NCBI GenBank assembly: GCA_964650385.1
Contig: CAZYTP010000076.1
Coordinates: 1 to 12,780 of the forward strand
Reading direction: 5' to 3'
Source of the DNA: JAUSPI01 sp964650385
GTDB taxonomy: Bacteria > Desulfobacterota > Syntrophia > Syntrophales > JADFWA01
DNA: 12,780 bases
How positions within the stretch are numbered: the first letter of the stretch is position 1; every line of letters starts with the position of its first letter. Below, piece by piece: positions 1-7,809 of this stretch. The notes below the pieces were generated by a model, which saw only the letters and a list, made by a program, of their open reading frames with translations, ran no database searches and was not told the DNA's origin. Made by a program: the position numbers and the translations under genes.

Positions 1-1363
1 CTTCAATCCTCTTCAGAACAACTTCTCTTGCTGTACCGCCATAACTTTTTTTTGAGCTGACAGAACCTTCCGCAGTCAAACATCCATAAATATCCTCGTC
101 AAAACCGGAATAGAATTCCCCGAATTCTTCAATGGTAAGGTCAGACAGTTCCTTGTCATTTTCAAGACAGTACCCCACGATACGTCCCACTATCCCATGT
201 GATTTCCTGAAAGGAACACCCTTCATCACCAGATAATCGGCAACATCCGTAGCTGTTGAAAATCCCCCGGCCGCCTCCTCCAGCATCCTATCCTTCTTAA
301 ATTTCAGGTTCTTGGTCATCTCCGACAGGATAGTAAGGCATCCTTTAACCGTATCAACCGTATCAAAGAGCGGTTCCTTGTCTTCCTGCATGTCCCTGTT
401 GTACGACATGGGAAGACCCTTCATCACAGTCAGAAGGGAAACCAGGTTTCCATAGATACGACCTGTCTTCCCCCTTATCAGCTCGGCGACATCCGGATTT
501 TTCTTCTGGGGCATGATACTGCTGCCCGTGGCGAAGGAATCGGATATCTCTACAAAATCGAACTCACTGCTCGACCAGATAACAAGGTCTTCACAAAAGC
601 GGCTCATATGCATCATCAAAAGAGACACATCAAAGATAAACTCGGCCACAAAATCCCTATCCGAAACAGCATCCATGCTGTTTTCGGCAATTTTTGGAAA
701 TTTCAATAGTTCAGCCACATAATCCCGGTCAATCGGGAGACCGGTACCAGCCAGGGCAGCGGAACCGAGAGGCATAATATTTATCCTGTTGTAACACTCC
801 TTCAGTCTGCTCTCATCCCGATCCAGCATTTCCCGGTAAGCAAGAAAATAGTGGGACAAAAGTACCGGCTGCGCCTTCTGCAGGTGGGTGTAACCAGGCA
901 AAATGATATCAATTTCGTTCTTTGCTGTGACAAGGATAGAAGACTTTAGCGAGGAGATCAAACCGAGTATTATGTTAACTTCATCCCTGAGGTAAAGCCT
1001 CATGTCGAGGGACACTTGATCATTTCTGCTTCTGCCAGTGTGGAGCTTCTCTCCCGCCTTTCCAACACGTGCAATAAGTGCCTTTTCAACAGCCATGTGC
1101 ACATCTTCAAGCTCTAAAGTCCACATGAAATTTCCAGCTTCAATATCATCCAGAATATCCTTGAGCCCTGTAATTATCTTCTTTTCTTCTTCAGTAGAAA
1201 TGATACCCTGCCTGGCAAGCATCTTACAGTGAGCAATACTGCCTTCAATATCATATCGATAAAGACGTTTATCAAACATGATGGAAGCGGTAAACTCCTC
1301 TACCAGTTTATCGGTGGGCTGATTAAACCTGCCCCCCCAAGGCTTTTCATCAGATCCTGACAT
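1..1363 (-). CDS. argH: Argininosuccinate lyase (partial, C-terminus off the left edge)
   Basis: Cleaves argininosuccinate to arginine and fumarate, the last step of arginine synthesis, in the cytoplasm as a homotetramer. My translation from the ATG at 1363 begins MSGSDEKPWGGRF and stays open for 454 codons to the window edge. Family features visible: WGGRF near residues 9-13, HTGRSRND (108-115, substrate contacts), GYTHLQ with the conserved Thr-His pair (159-160), and the fumarate-lyase signature GSSIMPQKKNPD (280-291) containing the catalytic serine near 281. The last residues seen, GGTAREVVLKRIE, match the usual C-terminal helix, so only about 5-15 residues are missing. The start is supported by a GAGGGG Shine-Dalgarno upstream and by the 42-nt gap after argG. 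It is the last visible gene of the arg run. The identity is secure; the stop is not in view. Confidence 0.96.
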   Translation of the reverse strand, partial: MSGSDEKPWGGRFNQPTDKLVEEFTASIMFDKRLYRYDIEGSIAHCKMLARQGIISTEEEKKIITGLKDILDDIEAGNFMWTLELEDVHMAVEKALIARVGKAGEKLHTGRSRNDQVSLDMRLYLRDEVNIILGLISSLKSSILVTAKNEIDIILPGYTHLQKAQPVLLSHYFLAYREMLDRDESRLKECYNRINIMPLGSAALAGTGLPIDRDYVAELLKFPKIAENSMDAVSDRDFVAEFIFDVSLLMMHMSRFCEDLVIWSSSEFDFVEISDSFATGSSIMPQKKNPDVAELIRGKTGRIYGNLVSLLTVMKGLPMSYNRDMQEDKEPLFDTVDTVKGCLTILSEMTKNLKFKKDRMLEEAAGGFSTATDVADYLVMKGVPFRKSHGIVGRIVGYCLENDKELSDLTIEEFGEFYSGFDEDIYGCLTAEGSVSSKKSYGGTAREVVLKRIE

Positions 1364-1405
1364 TTGATACCCCTCAATCTTCCCCGCCTGCAAGGAACAG
1401 GGCAT

Positions 1406-2611
1406 TTAACTCTTCTTCGACTGCTGTATCTTTAATCTCAATGCATTGAGCTTGATAAAGCCGGTGGCGTCCTGCTGGTTGAAAACCTCATCTTCGTCAA
1501 AGGTCACGACATCCTCTCTGTACAGAGAGTTGGGTGATTTTCTCCCCGCTACGATACAGTTTCCCTTATATAATTTAAGACGTGCCGTCCCGGTAACATT
1601 TTCCTGTGTCTCATCAATCATCGTTTGCATCATCTTCATCTCTGGCGAATACCAGAAACCGTTGTATACAAGCTGCGCATACTTGGGAACAAGTGAATCC
1701 CTCATAAACATGACTTCCCTGTCCATGGTAATAGACTCTACTGCACGATGAGCAGCCCAGAGAACAGTTCCAGCAGGTGTCTCATAAACCCCTCTCGATT
1801 TCATTCCCACGTAGCGGTTTTCAACCAGATCCACCCTGCCAATACCGTTGGCTCCCGCCAGCCTGTTCAGGTAATCGAGGAGTTTCGCCGGGCTCATCCT
1901 CTCCCCGTCAACGGCAACAGGATTCCCCTTCTCAAAATCTATCTCCACATAGGTCGGCTTATCCGGGGCAGCCTCCGGAGACACCGTTAAAACAAACATG
2001 TCCTCATCAGGCTCAACCCAGGGATCTTCCAATATCCCCCCCTCATGAGAGAGATGCATAAGGTTTCTGTCTTCACTGTATGGTTTTTCTTTCGTCATGG
2101 TAATCGGGATATTATGTTTGTCGGAATAATCAATCATCGATTTTCTCGAATCAAAAGTCCAGTTATCATCCCTCCAGGCAGCTATGATCTTTATGCCCGG
2201 ATTGAGGGCCATGTAGGTCAGTTCAAATCTTACCTGATCATTCCCCTTCCCTGTGCCACCGTGGCACACTGCATCTGCCCCCTCTTTTTCCGCAATTTCA
2301 ATCTGCTTCTTTGCTATGAGCGGCCTGGCCAGAGAAGTTCCTAACAGATATGATCCTTCATATTTTGCATTGGCGCGAAGAGCAGGAAATACAAAATCCC
2401 TTACAAATTCTTCCCGTAGATCCTCAATGTATACCTTACTGGCCCCGGTGTTTATCGCCTTCTCTTCCAGCCCATCCAATTCCTCTCCCTGTCCGAGATC
2501 GGCTGCAAATGCCACAACTTCACAGCCGTAGGTCTCAATCAACCACTTTAGAATAACCGAGGTGTCCAATCCTCCGGAATATGCCAGAACAACCTTTTTT
2601 ATATCCTTCAT
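1406..2611 (-). CDS. argG: Argininosuccinate synthase
   Basis: Condenses citrulline and aspartate with ATP to give argininosuccinate, AMP and PPi; this is the penultimate arginine step. The product is 401 aa, the normal length of the common bacterial short form. The N-terminal ATP pyrophosphatase P-loop SGGLDTS is at residues 12-18 and the substrate segment HGGTGKGNDQVRFE at 117-130; the remainder is the synthetase and C-terminal oligomerisation region. The start ATG is preceded by GGAGGGAT about 8 nt upstream. The gene lies 69 nt after argF, a gap largely filled by an 8-bp periodic repeat, and 42 nt before argH. It feeds ArgH directly. No truncation or frameshift is seen. Co-transcription with argF is inferred from spacing and strand. 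Confidence 0.98.
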   Translation of the reverse strand: MKDIKKVVLAYSGGLDTSVILKWLIETYGCEVVAFAADLGQGEELDGLEEKAINTGASKVYIEDLREEFVRDFVFPALRANAKYEGSYLLGTSLARPLIAKKQIEIAEKEGADAVCHGGTGKGNDQVRFELTYMALNPGIKIIAAWRDDNWTFDSRKSMIDYSDKHNIPITMTKEKPYSEDRNLMHLSHEGGILEDPWVEPDEDMFVLTVSPEAAPDKPTYVEIDFEKGNPVAVDGERMSPAKLLDYLNRLAGANGIGRVDLVENRYVGMKSRGVYETPAGTVLWAAHRAVESITMDREVMFMRDSLVPKYAQLVYNGFWYSPEMKMMQTMIDETQENVTGTARLKLYKGNCIVAGRKSPNSLYREDVVTFDEDEVFNQQDATGFIKLNALRLKIQQSKKS

Positions 2612-2646
2612 CTAAAAATATCCCTCCGTAAATCCCCTTTTTTGTT

Positions 2647-2678
2647 CTTTGTGCCTTTGAACCTTTGCCACTTTGTCT
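2647..2678. repeat. 8-bp periodic tandem repeat (CTTTGNNN x4) in the argF-argG gap
   Basis: On the plus strand four consecutive 8-mers share CTTTG: CTTTGTGC, CTTTGAAC, CTTTGCCA, CTTTGTCT. The array begins 2 nt beyond the argF stop codon (2681-2683) and fills about half of the gap before argG. It resembles the three 7-bp arrays elsewhere in the window, all of which carry an AAC/CTTTG-like core. Function is unknown; a degenerate short tandem repeat is the plain description. Confidence 0.75.
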
Positions 2679-2680
2679 TA

Positions 2681-3583
2681 TTACATCAATATTTCCATAA
2701 CCGCCTTTTGAGTATGAAGGCGGTTTTCCGCCTGGTCTATCACCACCGAGAGAGGACCGTCTATTATATTATCGGTTATCTCCTCTCCCCGATGGGCTGG
2801 AAGACAATGCATTATAATAACATCATCTTTGGCACAACCGACCAATGCTTCATTTACCTGATAATTTTTAAATTCCTTCACCCTCTTATCGTGTTCATTT
2901 TCCTGTCCCATACTGGCCCACACATCTGTATAAATCACATCTGCATCCTTCACAGCATCATATGGATCCCGATAGAGAGTTACCTCTCCTTCCTTCACTC
3001 CCCTCTGAAGAATAGTCTTATCAGGATCATATCCTGCAGGGCAGGCAAGCGCAAGCTGGAAGGGCAGTTTTGCTGCGGCATTTATCCAGGAGTTCGCTAT
3101 ATTGTTTCCGTCACCTATATAAGCAATCTTCAGACCTTCATATCCTCCCTTTTTCTCTATAAGCGTAAAAAGATCACTCAATATCTGACATGGATGGAGA
3201 AGGTCCGTCAAACCATTTATGACAGGAATCGTCGCACTTCTGGCAAATTCATCAACCAGCTCCTGAAAAAATGTTCTTATCATAACGCCATTTAAATATC
3301 TGGATATTATCCTTGCAGTATCAGCAACAGTCTCGCCCCTTCCCAGCTGTATGTCGCTCATATTGAGAAATATGGCTATCCCTCCTAACTGATACATACC
3401 CACCTCAAAAGAAAGTCTCGTCCTCGTAGACGATTTTTCAAATATCATACCAAGGGTCTTTCCTCTCAAAGGTGTATACGGCTCTCCGCAAATGAGCATT
3501 TTTTTCAATCTTTTGGCCCTTTCAAATATCTCATAAAAAGCAGCCTTCTCGAGATCGTAAATACTTAAAAAGTCTTTTTCCAT
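2681..3583 (-). CDS. argF: Ornithine carbamoyltransferase
   Basis: Transfers the carbamoyl group of carbamoyl phosphate to ornithine to make citrulline; a cytoplasmic trimer. The 300-aa product is normal for anabolic OTCase. Counting from the ATG, the carbamoyl-phosphate loop STRTR is at 52-56, HPCQ at 130-133, the DVWASMGQE segment near 220-228, and the ornithine-side HCLPAHRGEE signature at 259-268. HCLPAHRGEE identifies OTC rather than aspartate carbamoyltransferase. I start it at the ATG at 3583, not at the in-frame TTG one codon earlier. The ATG overlaps the argD stop as TGATG, and GGGAG (3592-3588) sits 4 nt before it but only 1 nt before the TTG. The overlap implies translational coupling to argD. 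The gene is complete. Confidence 0.97.
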   Translation of the reverse strand: MEKDFLSIYDLEKAAFYEIFERAKRLKKMLICGEPYTPLRGKTLGMIFEKSSTRTRLSFEVGMYQLGGIAIFLNMSDIQLGRGETVADTARIISRYLNGVMIRTFFQELVDEFARSATIPVINGLTDLLHPCQILSDLFTLIEKKGGYEGLKIAYIGDGNNIANSWINAAAKLPFQLALACPAGYDPDKTILQRGVKEGEVTLYRDPYDAVKDADVIYTDVWASMGQENEHDKRVKEFKNYQVNEALVGCAKDDVIIMHCLPAHRGEEITDNIIDGPLSVVIDQAENRLHTQKAVMEILM

Positions 3584-4770
3584 CAATCTCCCATAACCTC
3601 ATCAAGCACATTAACGGCCATGTCAACATCTTCCGCTGTTATAATCAACGGAGGGACAAACCTCAATATGTTTCCACATGTGCAATTTATCAATATCCCT
3701 TTGTCCCTGCATTTTTTTACAATATCTTCGCCTTCGACAGAAAGCTCCATGCCGATTATTAAACCCCTTCCTCTTACTTCCTTAATGATTGAGTGGGTTT
3801 TTTTAAGTTCATTTAATTTTTCCAAGAAGTAAGAGCCTGTCTTTTTACAATTTTCAAGCACACCTTCTTTAAGCAATACCTCCATTACTACGAGTCCCGC
3901 GGTCATTCCCAGCGGATTGCCCCCAAAGGTAGAAGCATGGCTTCCCGGCACGAAAGCGGCGGCTACCCTGTCGGTCGCCAGCATTGCCCCCACAGGAAAC
4001 CCATTTCCCATGGCCTTTGCCAATGTCATAATATCCGGCTCAATACCGTAATTTTCATAAGCAAACAGACTCCCCGTACGTCCCATACCAACCTGAACCT
4101 CATCCAGTATTAAAAGAAGGTCATTATCGTTGCAAATTTTCCTGACTCCCCGGAGGTAATCATTATCGGGAATCCGTATCCCTCCCTCTGCCTGGATCGG
4201 CTCTAACATAATCCCGCATGTCTTTTCCGTTATGGCATGTTCCAGAGCAGAAAGATCGTTAAATGGGACATACTTGAACCCTCCCGGCAATGGTGCAAAT
4301 CCCTTCTGAAATTTTTCCTGTCCCGTTGCCGCAATAGTTGCCAGCGTTCGGCCATGAAAGGAATCGATCATGGTGATTATCTCATATCTGTCCCCGCCCG
4401 TCTTTTCATAAGCATATTTCCGGGCAAGTTTAATCGCCGCCTCATTGGCCTCCGCACCACTATTGCAGAAAAAGACCTTGTCAGCAAAGGAGTTTTCAAC
4501 CAGGAGTCTGGCAAGACCAATCTGCGGTTCAATATAATAGAGATTTGAAACATGGGTAAGAATCTCCACCTGTTTCTTGATTGCTTCTACCACCTTTAAA
4601 TTGGAATGGCCAAGACTACAAACAGCAATCCCGGCAACAAAATCGAGATACTCTTTCCCGTCACTGTCCCAGACCTTCGCTCCCGAACCCTTCACCAAAA
4701 CTATCGGAATACGCCTGTAAGTCTCCATTATGTTTTTATCCGAGAGTGCTATCAGTTCTTCAGTTGTCAT
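3583..4770 (-). CDS. argD: Acetylornithine aminotransferase (PLP-dependent, class III)
   Basis: Converts N-acetylglutamate semialdehyde and glutamate to N-acetylornithine and 2-oxoglutarate; in many bacteria the same enzyme also serves as succinyldiaminopimelate aminotransferase. The 395 aa match the family length. Visible motifs: the phosphate-binding SGAEANEAA (104-112), SFHGRTLA (137-144), LDEVQ with the PLP-ring aspartate (222-226), and the Schiff-base lysine in LAKAMGNGFP (Lys252), followed by STFGGNPL (280-287). The start has GGGAG about 9 nt upstream and lies 31 nt after argB. The 3' end overlaps the argF start in a TGATG. Other class III aminotransferases (e.g. 4-aminobutyrate transaminase) are formally possible by motif alone, but length and position between argB and argF make ArgD the strong choice. 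Confidence 0.96.
   Translation of the reverse strand: MTTEELIALSDKNIMETYRRIPIVLVKGSGAKVWDSDGKEYLDFVAGIAVCSLGHSNLKVVEAIKKQVEILTHVSNLYYIEPQIGLARLLVENSFADKVFFCNSGAEANEAAIKLARKYAYEKTGGDRYEIITMIDSFHGRTLATIAATGQEKFQKGFAPLPGGFKYVPFNDLSALEHAITEKTCGIMLEPIQAEGGIRIPDNDYLRGVRKICNDNDLLLILDEVQVGMGRTGSLFAYENYGIEPDIMTLAKAMGNGFPVGAMLATDRVAAAFVPGSHASTFGGNPLGMTAGLVVMEVLLKEGVLENCKKTGSYFLEKLNELKKTHSIIKEVRGRGLIIGMELSVEGEDIVKKCRDKGILINCTCGNILRFVPPLIITAEDVDMAVNVLDEVMGD
3588..3592 (-). promoter_or_regulatory. Shine-Dalgarno of argF inside the end of argD
   Basis: Read on the minus strand, GGGAG lies within the last argD codons, 4 nt upstream of the argF ATG and 1 nt upstream of the in-frame TTG. This spacing decides the argF start in favour of the ATG within the TGATG overlap. 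Confidence 0.7.
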
Positions 4771-4801
4771 TCTGCCATCTCCCTTTATATGAAATCCGCC
4801 C

Positions 4802-5692
4802 TTACAAAAGGATTTCTGTTCCTATACCCTCATCGGTAAAAATTTCCAGAAGTATGGAATGTTGCAGACGTCCATCAATGATATGAGCTTTTTTTGTGCC
4901 ACATTTCAGTGCTTTCAGGCAACATTTAACCTTTGGATACATACCTCCCTCTATGGCCCCCGTCGCGATTAACTTTTCTATCTCATCGCCACTCATGGTA
5001 TTTATAAGCTGCCCTTCCGCATCCAGGACACCTTTTACATCCGTCAGCAAAACGAGCTTTTCTGCCTGTAAGGCTGCCGCAACTTCACCGGCAACGATAT
5101 CGGCATTGATGTTATAGGTTTCACCACCATCCCCCACACCGATAGGCGCTATAACAGGAATGAATCCTTCATTCGACAATGATACGATAAGACGAGTATT
5201 GAGTTTCTTAACCTTGCCCACGAGTCCCAGATCTATAATTTCAGGCGGCGTATCCTTTGCCTTGTCGGCACTCAAAAAATATTTTTCTGCCTGAATAAGA
5301 TTGCCGTCTTTGCCGGTAAGACCAACAGCATTACCTCCGTGATGATTGATGAGGCCCACAATTTCTTTATTCACACTGCCGGCAAGAACCATTTCTACGA
5401 CACTCATGGTTTCCTCATCCGTCACCCTCATTCCCTGGACAAATTTCGATTCTTTACCAATCTTTTTTAAAAGATTCCCTATCTGAGGACCTCCACCATG
5501 CACAACCACAGGATTGATCCCTACATATTTCATCATAACAACGTCCATGGCGAACATCTCTTTCAATGACTCATCCACCATGGCATGACCACCATATTTA
5601 ATAACAACGGTCTTATCATAAAAACGGCGTATATAAGGCAGGGCCTCTAAAAGAATAGCGGCCCTCTCCATTGATTTTTCAACTTTATCCAT
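4802..5692 (-). CDS. argB: N-acetylglutamate kinase, arginine-sensitive type
   Basis: Phosphorylates N-acetylglutamate, the second step and usual control point of cyclic arginine synthesis. The 296-aa product has the amino-acid-kinase fold: KYGGHAM (32-38, nucleotide phosphates), HGGGPQI (65-71, substrate), GMRVTD (87-92) and AGSVNKE (104-110). The N-terminal helix, with MERAAILLEALPYIRRF at 8-24, and the C-terminal DGRLQHSILLEIFTDEGIGT segment are characteristic of hexameric, arginine-inhibited kinases; the shorter E. coli-type dimer lacks the N-terminal helix. I infer that end-product inhibition acts on this enzyme. The chosen ATG has AAGGTGAGAG just upstream; Met8 is a possible alternative but would cut into the helix. 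It is the first gene of the arg block, 73 nt after hslU, across a 7-bp repeat array. Confidence 0.97.
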   Translation of the reverse strand: MDKVEKSMERAAILLEALPYIRRFYDKTVVIKYGGHAMVDESLKEMFAMDVVMMKYVGINPVVVHGGGPQIGNLLKKIGKESKFVQGMRVTDEETMSVVEMVLAGSVNKEIVGLINHHGGNAVGLTGKDGNLIQAEKYFLSADKAKDTPPEIIDLGLVGKVKKLNTRLIVSLSNEGFIPVIAPIGVGDGGETYNINADIVAGEVAAALQAEKLVLLTDVKGVLDAEGQLINTMSGDEIEKLIATGAIEGGMYPKVKCCLKALKCGTKKAHIIDGRLQHSILLEIFTDEGIGTEILL

Positions 5693-5729
5693 CTCTCACC
5701 TTCGCCTTTACTTCATCGAAACTATATAT

Positions 5730-5761
5730 AACTTTGAACTTTAAACTCGGAACTCGGAACT
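5730..5761. repeat. 7-bp tandem repeat array (AACTTTG/AACTCGG) between hslU and argB
   Basis: On the plus strand: AACTTTG, AACTTTA, AACTCGG, AACTCGG, AACT, in perfect 7-bp register. It begins 4 nt beyond the hslU stop and occupies nearly half of the 73-nt hslU-argB gap. The segment at 5737-5751 (AACTTTAAACTCGGA) recurs exactly, in inverted orientation, at 7166-7180 on the other side of hslU. No coding role is seen. Confidence 0.85.
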
Positions 5762-5765
5762 ATTA

Positions 5766-7148
5766 TTAAAGTATATATCTGCTCAGGTCTTCATCTTCTA
5801 CTATATCATCCAACTTTTTATTGACGTAATCTGCATCGATTACCACTTTTTTATCACTTATATCAGGGGCATCAAAAGAAATCTCATCAAGAAGGGTCTC
5901 CATAATAGTATAAAGCCTTCTGGCTCCTATATTCTCTGTCCTTTCATTGACAATGGTGGCAATCTCAGCAATCTCAGCAATAGCTTCCTCCTTGAAAATA
6001 ATCTTTATGCCCTCTGTTGCCATCATCTCAACATATTGTTTTACAAGAGAATTATGAGGTTCAGTAAGTATTCTTATCAATTCCTCCTTACCGAGAGAAT
6101 CCAGTTCCACCCTTATAGGGAATCGCCCCTGAAGTTCCGGAACAAGATCAGATGGCTTGGAGGCGCTAAATGCCCCGGCAGCAATAAAAAGAATATGATC
6201 CGTCTTCACCATGCCATATCTGGTATTTACAGTAGAGCCCTCCACAATCGGCAGGAGATCCCTTTGAACACCCTCTCTTGAAACATCGGGACCATGTGTG
6301 GAGTCACTACCAACAATTTTATCGATCTCATCTAAAAATATGATGCCTGACTGTTCCACCCTCTCCACAGCCGTTTTGGTGACCTTATCCATATCCACCA
6401 TTCTCTGAGCTTCTTCCTGAGCCAGAATCTCCATTGCCTCAGGAACCTTAACGTTCCTTTTCTTCTTTTTCTGGGGAAATATGTTTCCGAACATCTCTTT
6501 TATGTTGAAACCCATATCCTCAACTCCCGAAGAGGAAAACACTTCAATGACCGGACCGCTCTTGCTCTCAGACACCTCTAAATCGACAGTACGCTCATCC
6601 AGGCTGCCTTTTCGAAGAAGCTGGCGAAGCTTATCACGGGTAGTATCTTCTTGTTCAATCTGCTTGCACTCATGCGGTTTTGAATCATCATCGGGAAGAA
6701 TATCTTCAACCTTCTTTTCTACCGGTTTTCGCGGAAGAAGAATATCCAGAATTCTTTCTTCAGCAACCTCTGCTGCCTTGGTTTGAACGCTCTCCTGTTC
6801 CTCCACTTTCACCATATTTACGGCCAGTTCCACAAGGTCGCGAATCATTGACTCAACATCTCTTCCGACATAACCAACCTCCGTAAATTTTGAGGCTTCA
6901 ATCTTTAAAAAAGGTGATTTGTCAAGCTTAGCCAACCTTCGAGCTATTTCTGTCTTTCCAACTCCGGTCGGTCCTATCATTATAATATTTTTAGGAAATA
7001 TTTCTTCCCCCAGTTCTTCAGGAACATTCTGACGTCTCCATCTGCTACGCAGTGCTATGGCAACGGCCCTCTTGGCATCACCCTGGCCGACTATGTGTTT
7101 ATCCAGCTCTGAAACAATTTCCCTTGGTGTTAGTGTTTTTGATGGCAT
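5766..7148 (-). CDS. hslU: ATP-dependent protease ATPase subunit HslU (ClpY)
   Basis: AAA+ unfoldase that caps the HslV peptidase and threads substrates into it. The product is 460 aa. Domains seen: N-terminal AAA+ with Walker A GPTGVGKT (59-66); the pore-loop motif GYVGRD (92-97); a charged I-domain insertion roughly from 108 to 240; Walker B FLDEID (271-276); GRFPIRVEL (341-349); the sensor-2 segment GARRL (408-412); and a C-terminal tail ending LSRYIL, the type of tail that inserts into HslV to activate it. The I-domain rules out ClpX, as does the lack of a zinc finger. The start has GAGAGGA about 6 nt upstream. It lies 94 nt after hslV, and 7-bp repeat arrays flank it on both sides. A local CAATCTCAG duplication near 5960-5985 encodes the AEIAEIA run. 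Confidence 0.97.
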   Translation of the reverse strand: MPSKTLTPREIVSELDKHIVGQGDAKRAVAIALRSRWRRQNVPEELGEEIFPKNIIMIGPTGVGKTEIARRLAKLDKSPFLKIEASKFTEVGYVGRDVESMIRDLVELAVNMVKVEEQESVQTKAAEVAEERILDILLPRKPVEKKVEDILPDDDSKPHECKQIEQEDTTRDKLRQLLRKGSLDERTVDLEVSESKSGPVIEVFSSSGVEDMGFNIKEMFGNIFPQKKKKRNVKVPEAMEILAQEEAQRMVDMDKVTKTAVERVEQSGIIFLDEIDKIVGSDSTHGPDVSREGVQRDLLPIVEGSTVNTRYGMVKTDHILFIAAGAFSASKPSDLVPELQGRFPIRVELDSLGKEELIRILTEPHNSLVKQYVEMMATEGIKIIFKEEAIAEIAEIATIVNERTENIGARRLYTIMETLLDEISFDAPDISDKKVVIDADYVNKKLDDIVEDEDLSRYIL

Positions 7149-7169
7149 ATATTTCCTCTCTTTTATCCG

Positions 7170-7204
7170 AGTTTAAAGTTTCACGTCTAACGTTTAAAGT
7201 TAAT
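7170..7204. repeat. 7-bp tandem repeat array (AGTTTAA/CGTTTAA) between hslV and hslU
   Basis: On the plus strand: AGTTTAA, AGTTTCA, CGTCTAA, CGTTTAA, AGTTAAT, in 7-bp register. On the minus (sense) strand this reads AACTTTA, AACGTTA and so on, so it is the same family as the 5730 array but in the opposite orientation. It sits in the 94-nt hslV-hslU gap, ending 21 nt before the hslU start codon and just upstream of its ribosome binding site. Confidence 0.78.
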
Positions 7205-7242
7205 AACTCAACAGTAGAAACGCAAGTACCATATGTTTTAAT

Positions 7243-7809
7243 CTATTTTTTGTTTACGGTCTTTTCTTCCTCTAAAGTATCCATCTCTTCAATCGTTACA
7301 TTATCATTTGTATAGATGCATATACCGGAAGCAATCTTCATCGCCTCTCTGGCTATCTCTGTTGCACTCAGATCCGAATGTTTTACGAGTGCACGAGCTG
7401 CTGCCAGTGCGTAAGGTCCACCAGAACCAATCGCCATTACATTATCATCGGATTCAATGACATCTCCATTACCGGATATAATTAGAAAATGTTTTTCGCT
7501 CACTGCTATCATCAGTGCTTCCAGATGCCTGAGAACCCTGTCCGTTCTCCAGTCTTTGGTCAACTCAACTGCCGCTCTCAAGAGATTCCCGCTGTACTGT
7601 TCCAGCTTTTGATCAAATCTGTCAAAAAGAGTAAACGCATCGGCAGTCGCCCCGGCAAATCCAACAATAACCTTATCATCATACAGCCTGCGAACCTTTC
7701 TGGCACCATGTTTCATTATAGTAGTATCTAAAGTAACCTGCCCATCTCCGGCAACCGTTACTTTCCCCTTATGTCTCAACGCTATGATTGTAGTCCCTCT
7801 TATGTTCAT
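7243..7809 (-). CDS. hslV: ATP-dependent protease peptidase subunit HslV (ClpQ)
   Basis: Threonine peptidase of the HslUV (ClpYQ) complex, related to the proteasome beta subunit, assembling as a double hexamer. The 188-aa product reads MNIRG followed by TTIIAL, so maturation after Gly5 would expose Thr6 as the catalytic N-terminal nucleophile. Further family features: AGDGQVTL (20-27), KVRRLY (38-43), GFAGATADAFTLF (50-62), KDWRTDR (85-91) and AIGSGGPYALAAARAL (126-141). Its ATG directly abuts the xerC stop (TAAATG), and its AAAGGAGG Shine-Dalgarno is made from the last xerC codons, so translation is probably coupled. HslU follows after 94 nt. A short acidic, lysine-ended tail extends past the usual fold end. 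The identity is secure. Confidence 0.97.
   Translation of the reverse strand: MNIRGTTIIALRHKGKVTVAGDGQVTLDTTIMKHGARKVRRLYDDKVIVGFAGATADAFTLFDRFDQKLEQYSGNLLRAAVELTKDWRTDRVLRHLEALMIAVSEKHFLIISGNGDVIESDDNVMAIGSGGPYALAAARALVKHSDLSATEIAREAMKIASGICIYTNDNVTIEEMDTLEEEKTVNKK

Noticed and set aside
2642..3295. Open frame of 217 codons on the plus strand opposite argF
   Set aside because: It is the antisense of an unmistakable argF, its product has no family resemblance and looks compositionally like an antisense shadow, and its start lies in the repeat-containing gap.
3584..3586. TTG start for argF, one codon upstream of the ATG
   Set aside because: It would lie 1 nt from the only Shine-Dalgarno, whereas the ATG is at 4 nt and forms the common TGATG overlap.
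5960..5985. Tandem CAATCTCAG repeat inside hslU
   Set aside because: It encodes an AEIAEIA helix segment in frame and is best explained as a local coding duplication rather than part of the intergenic repeat family.
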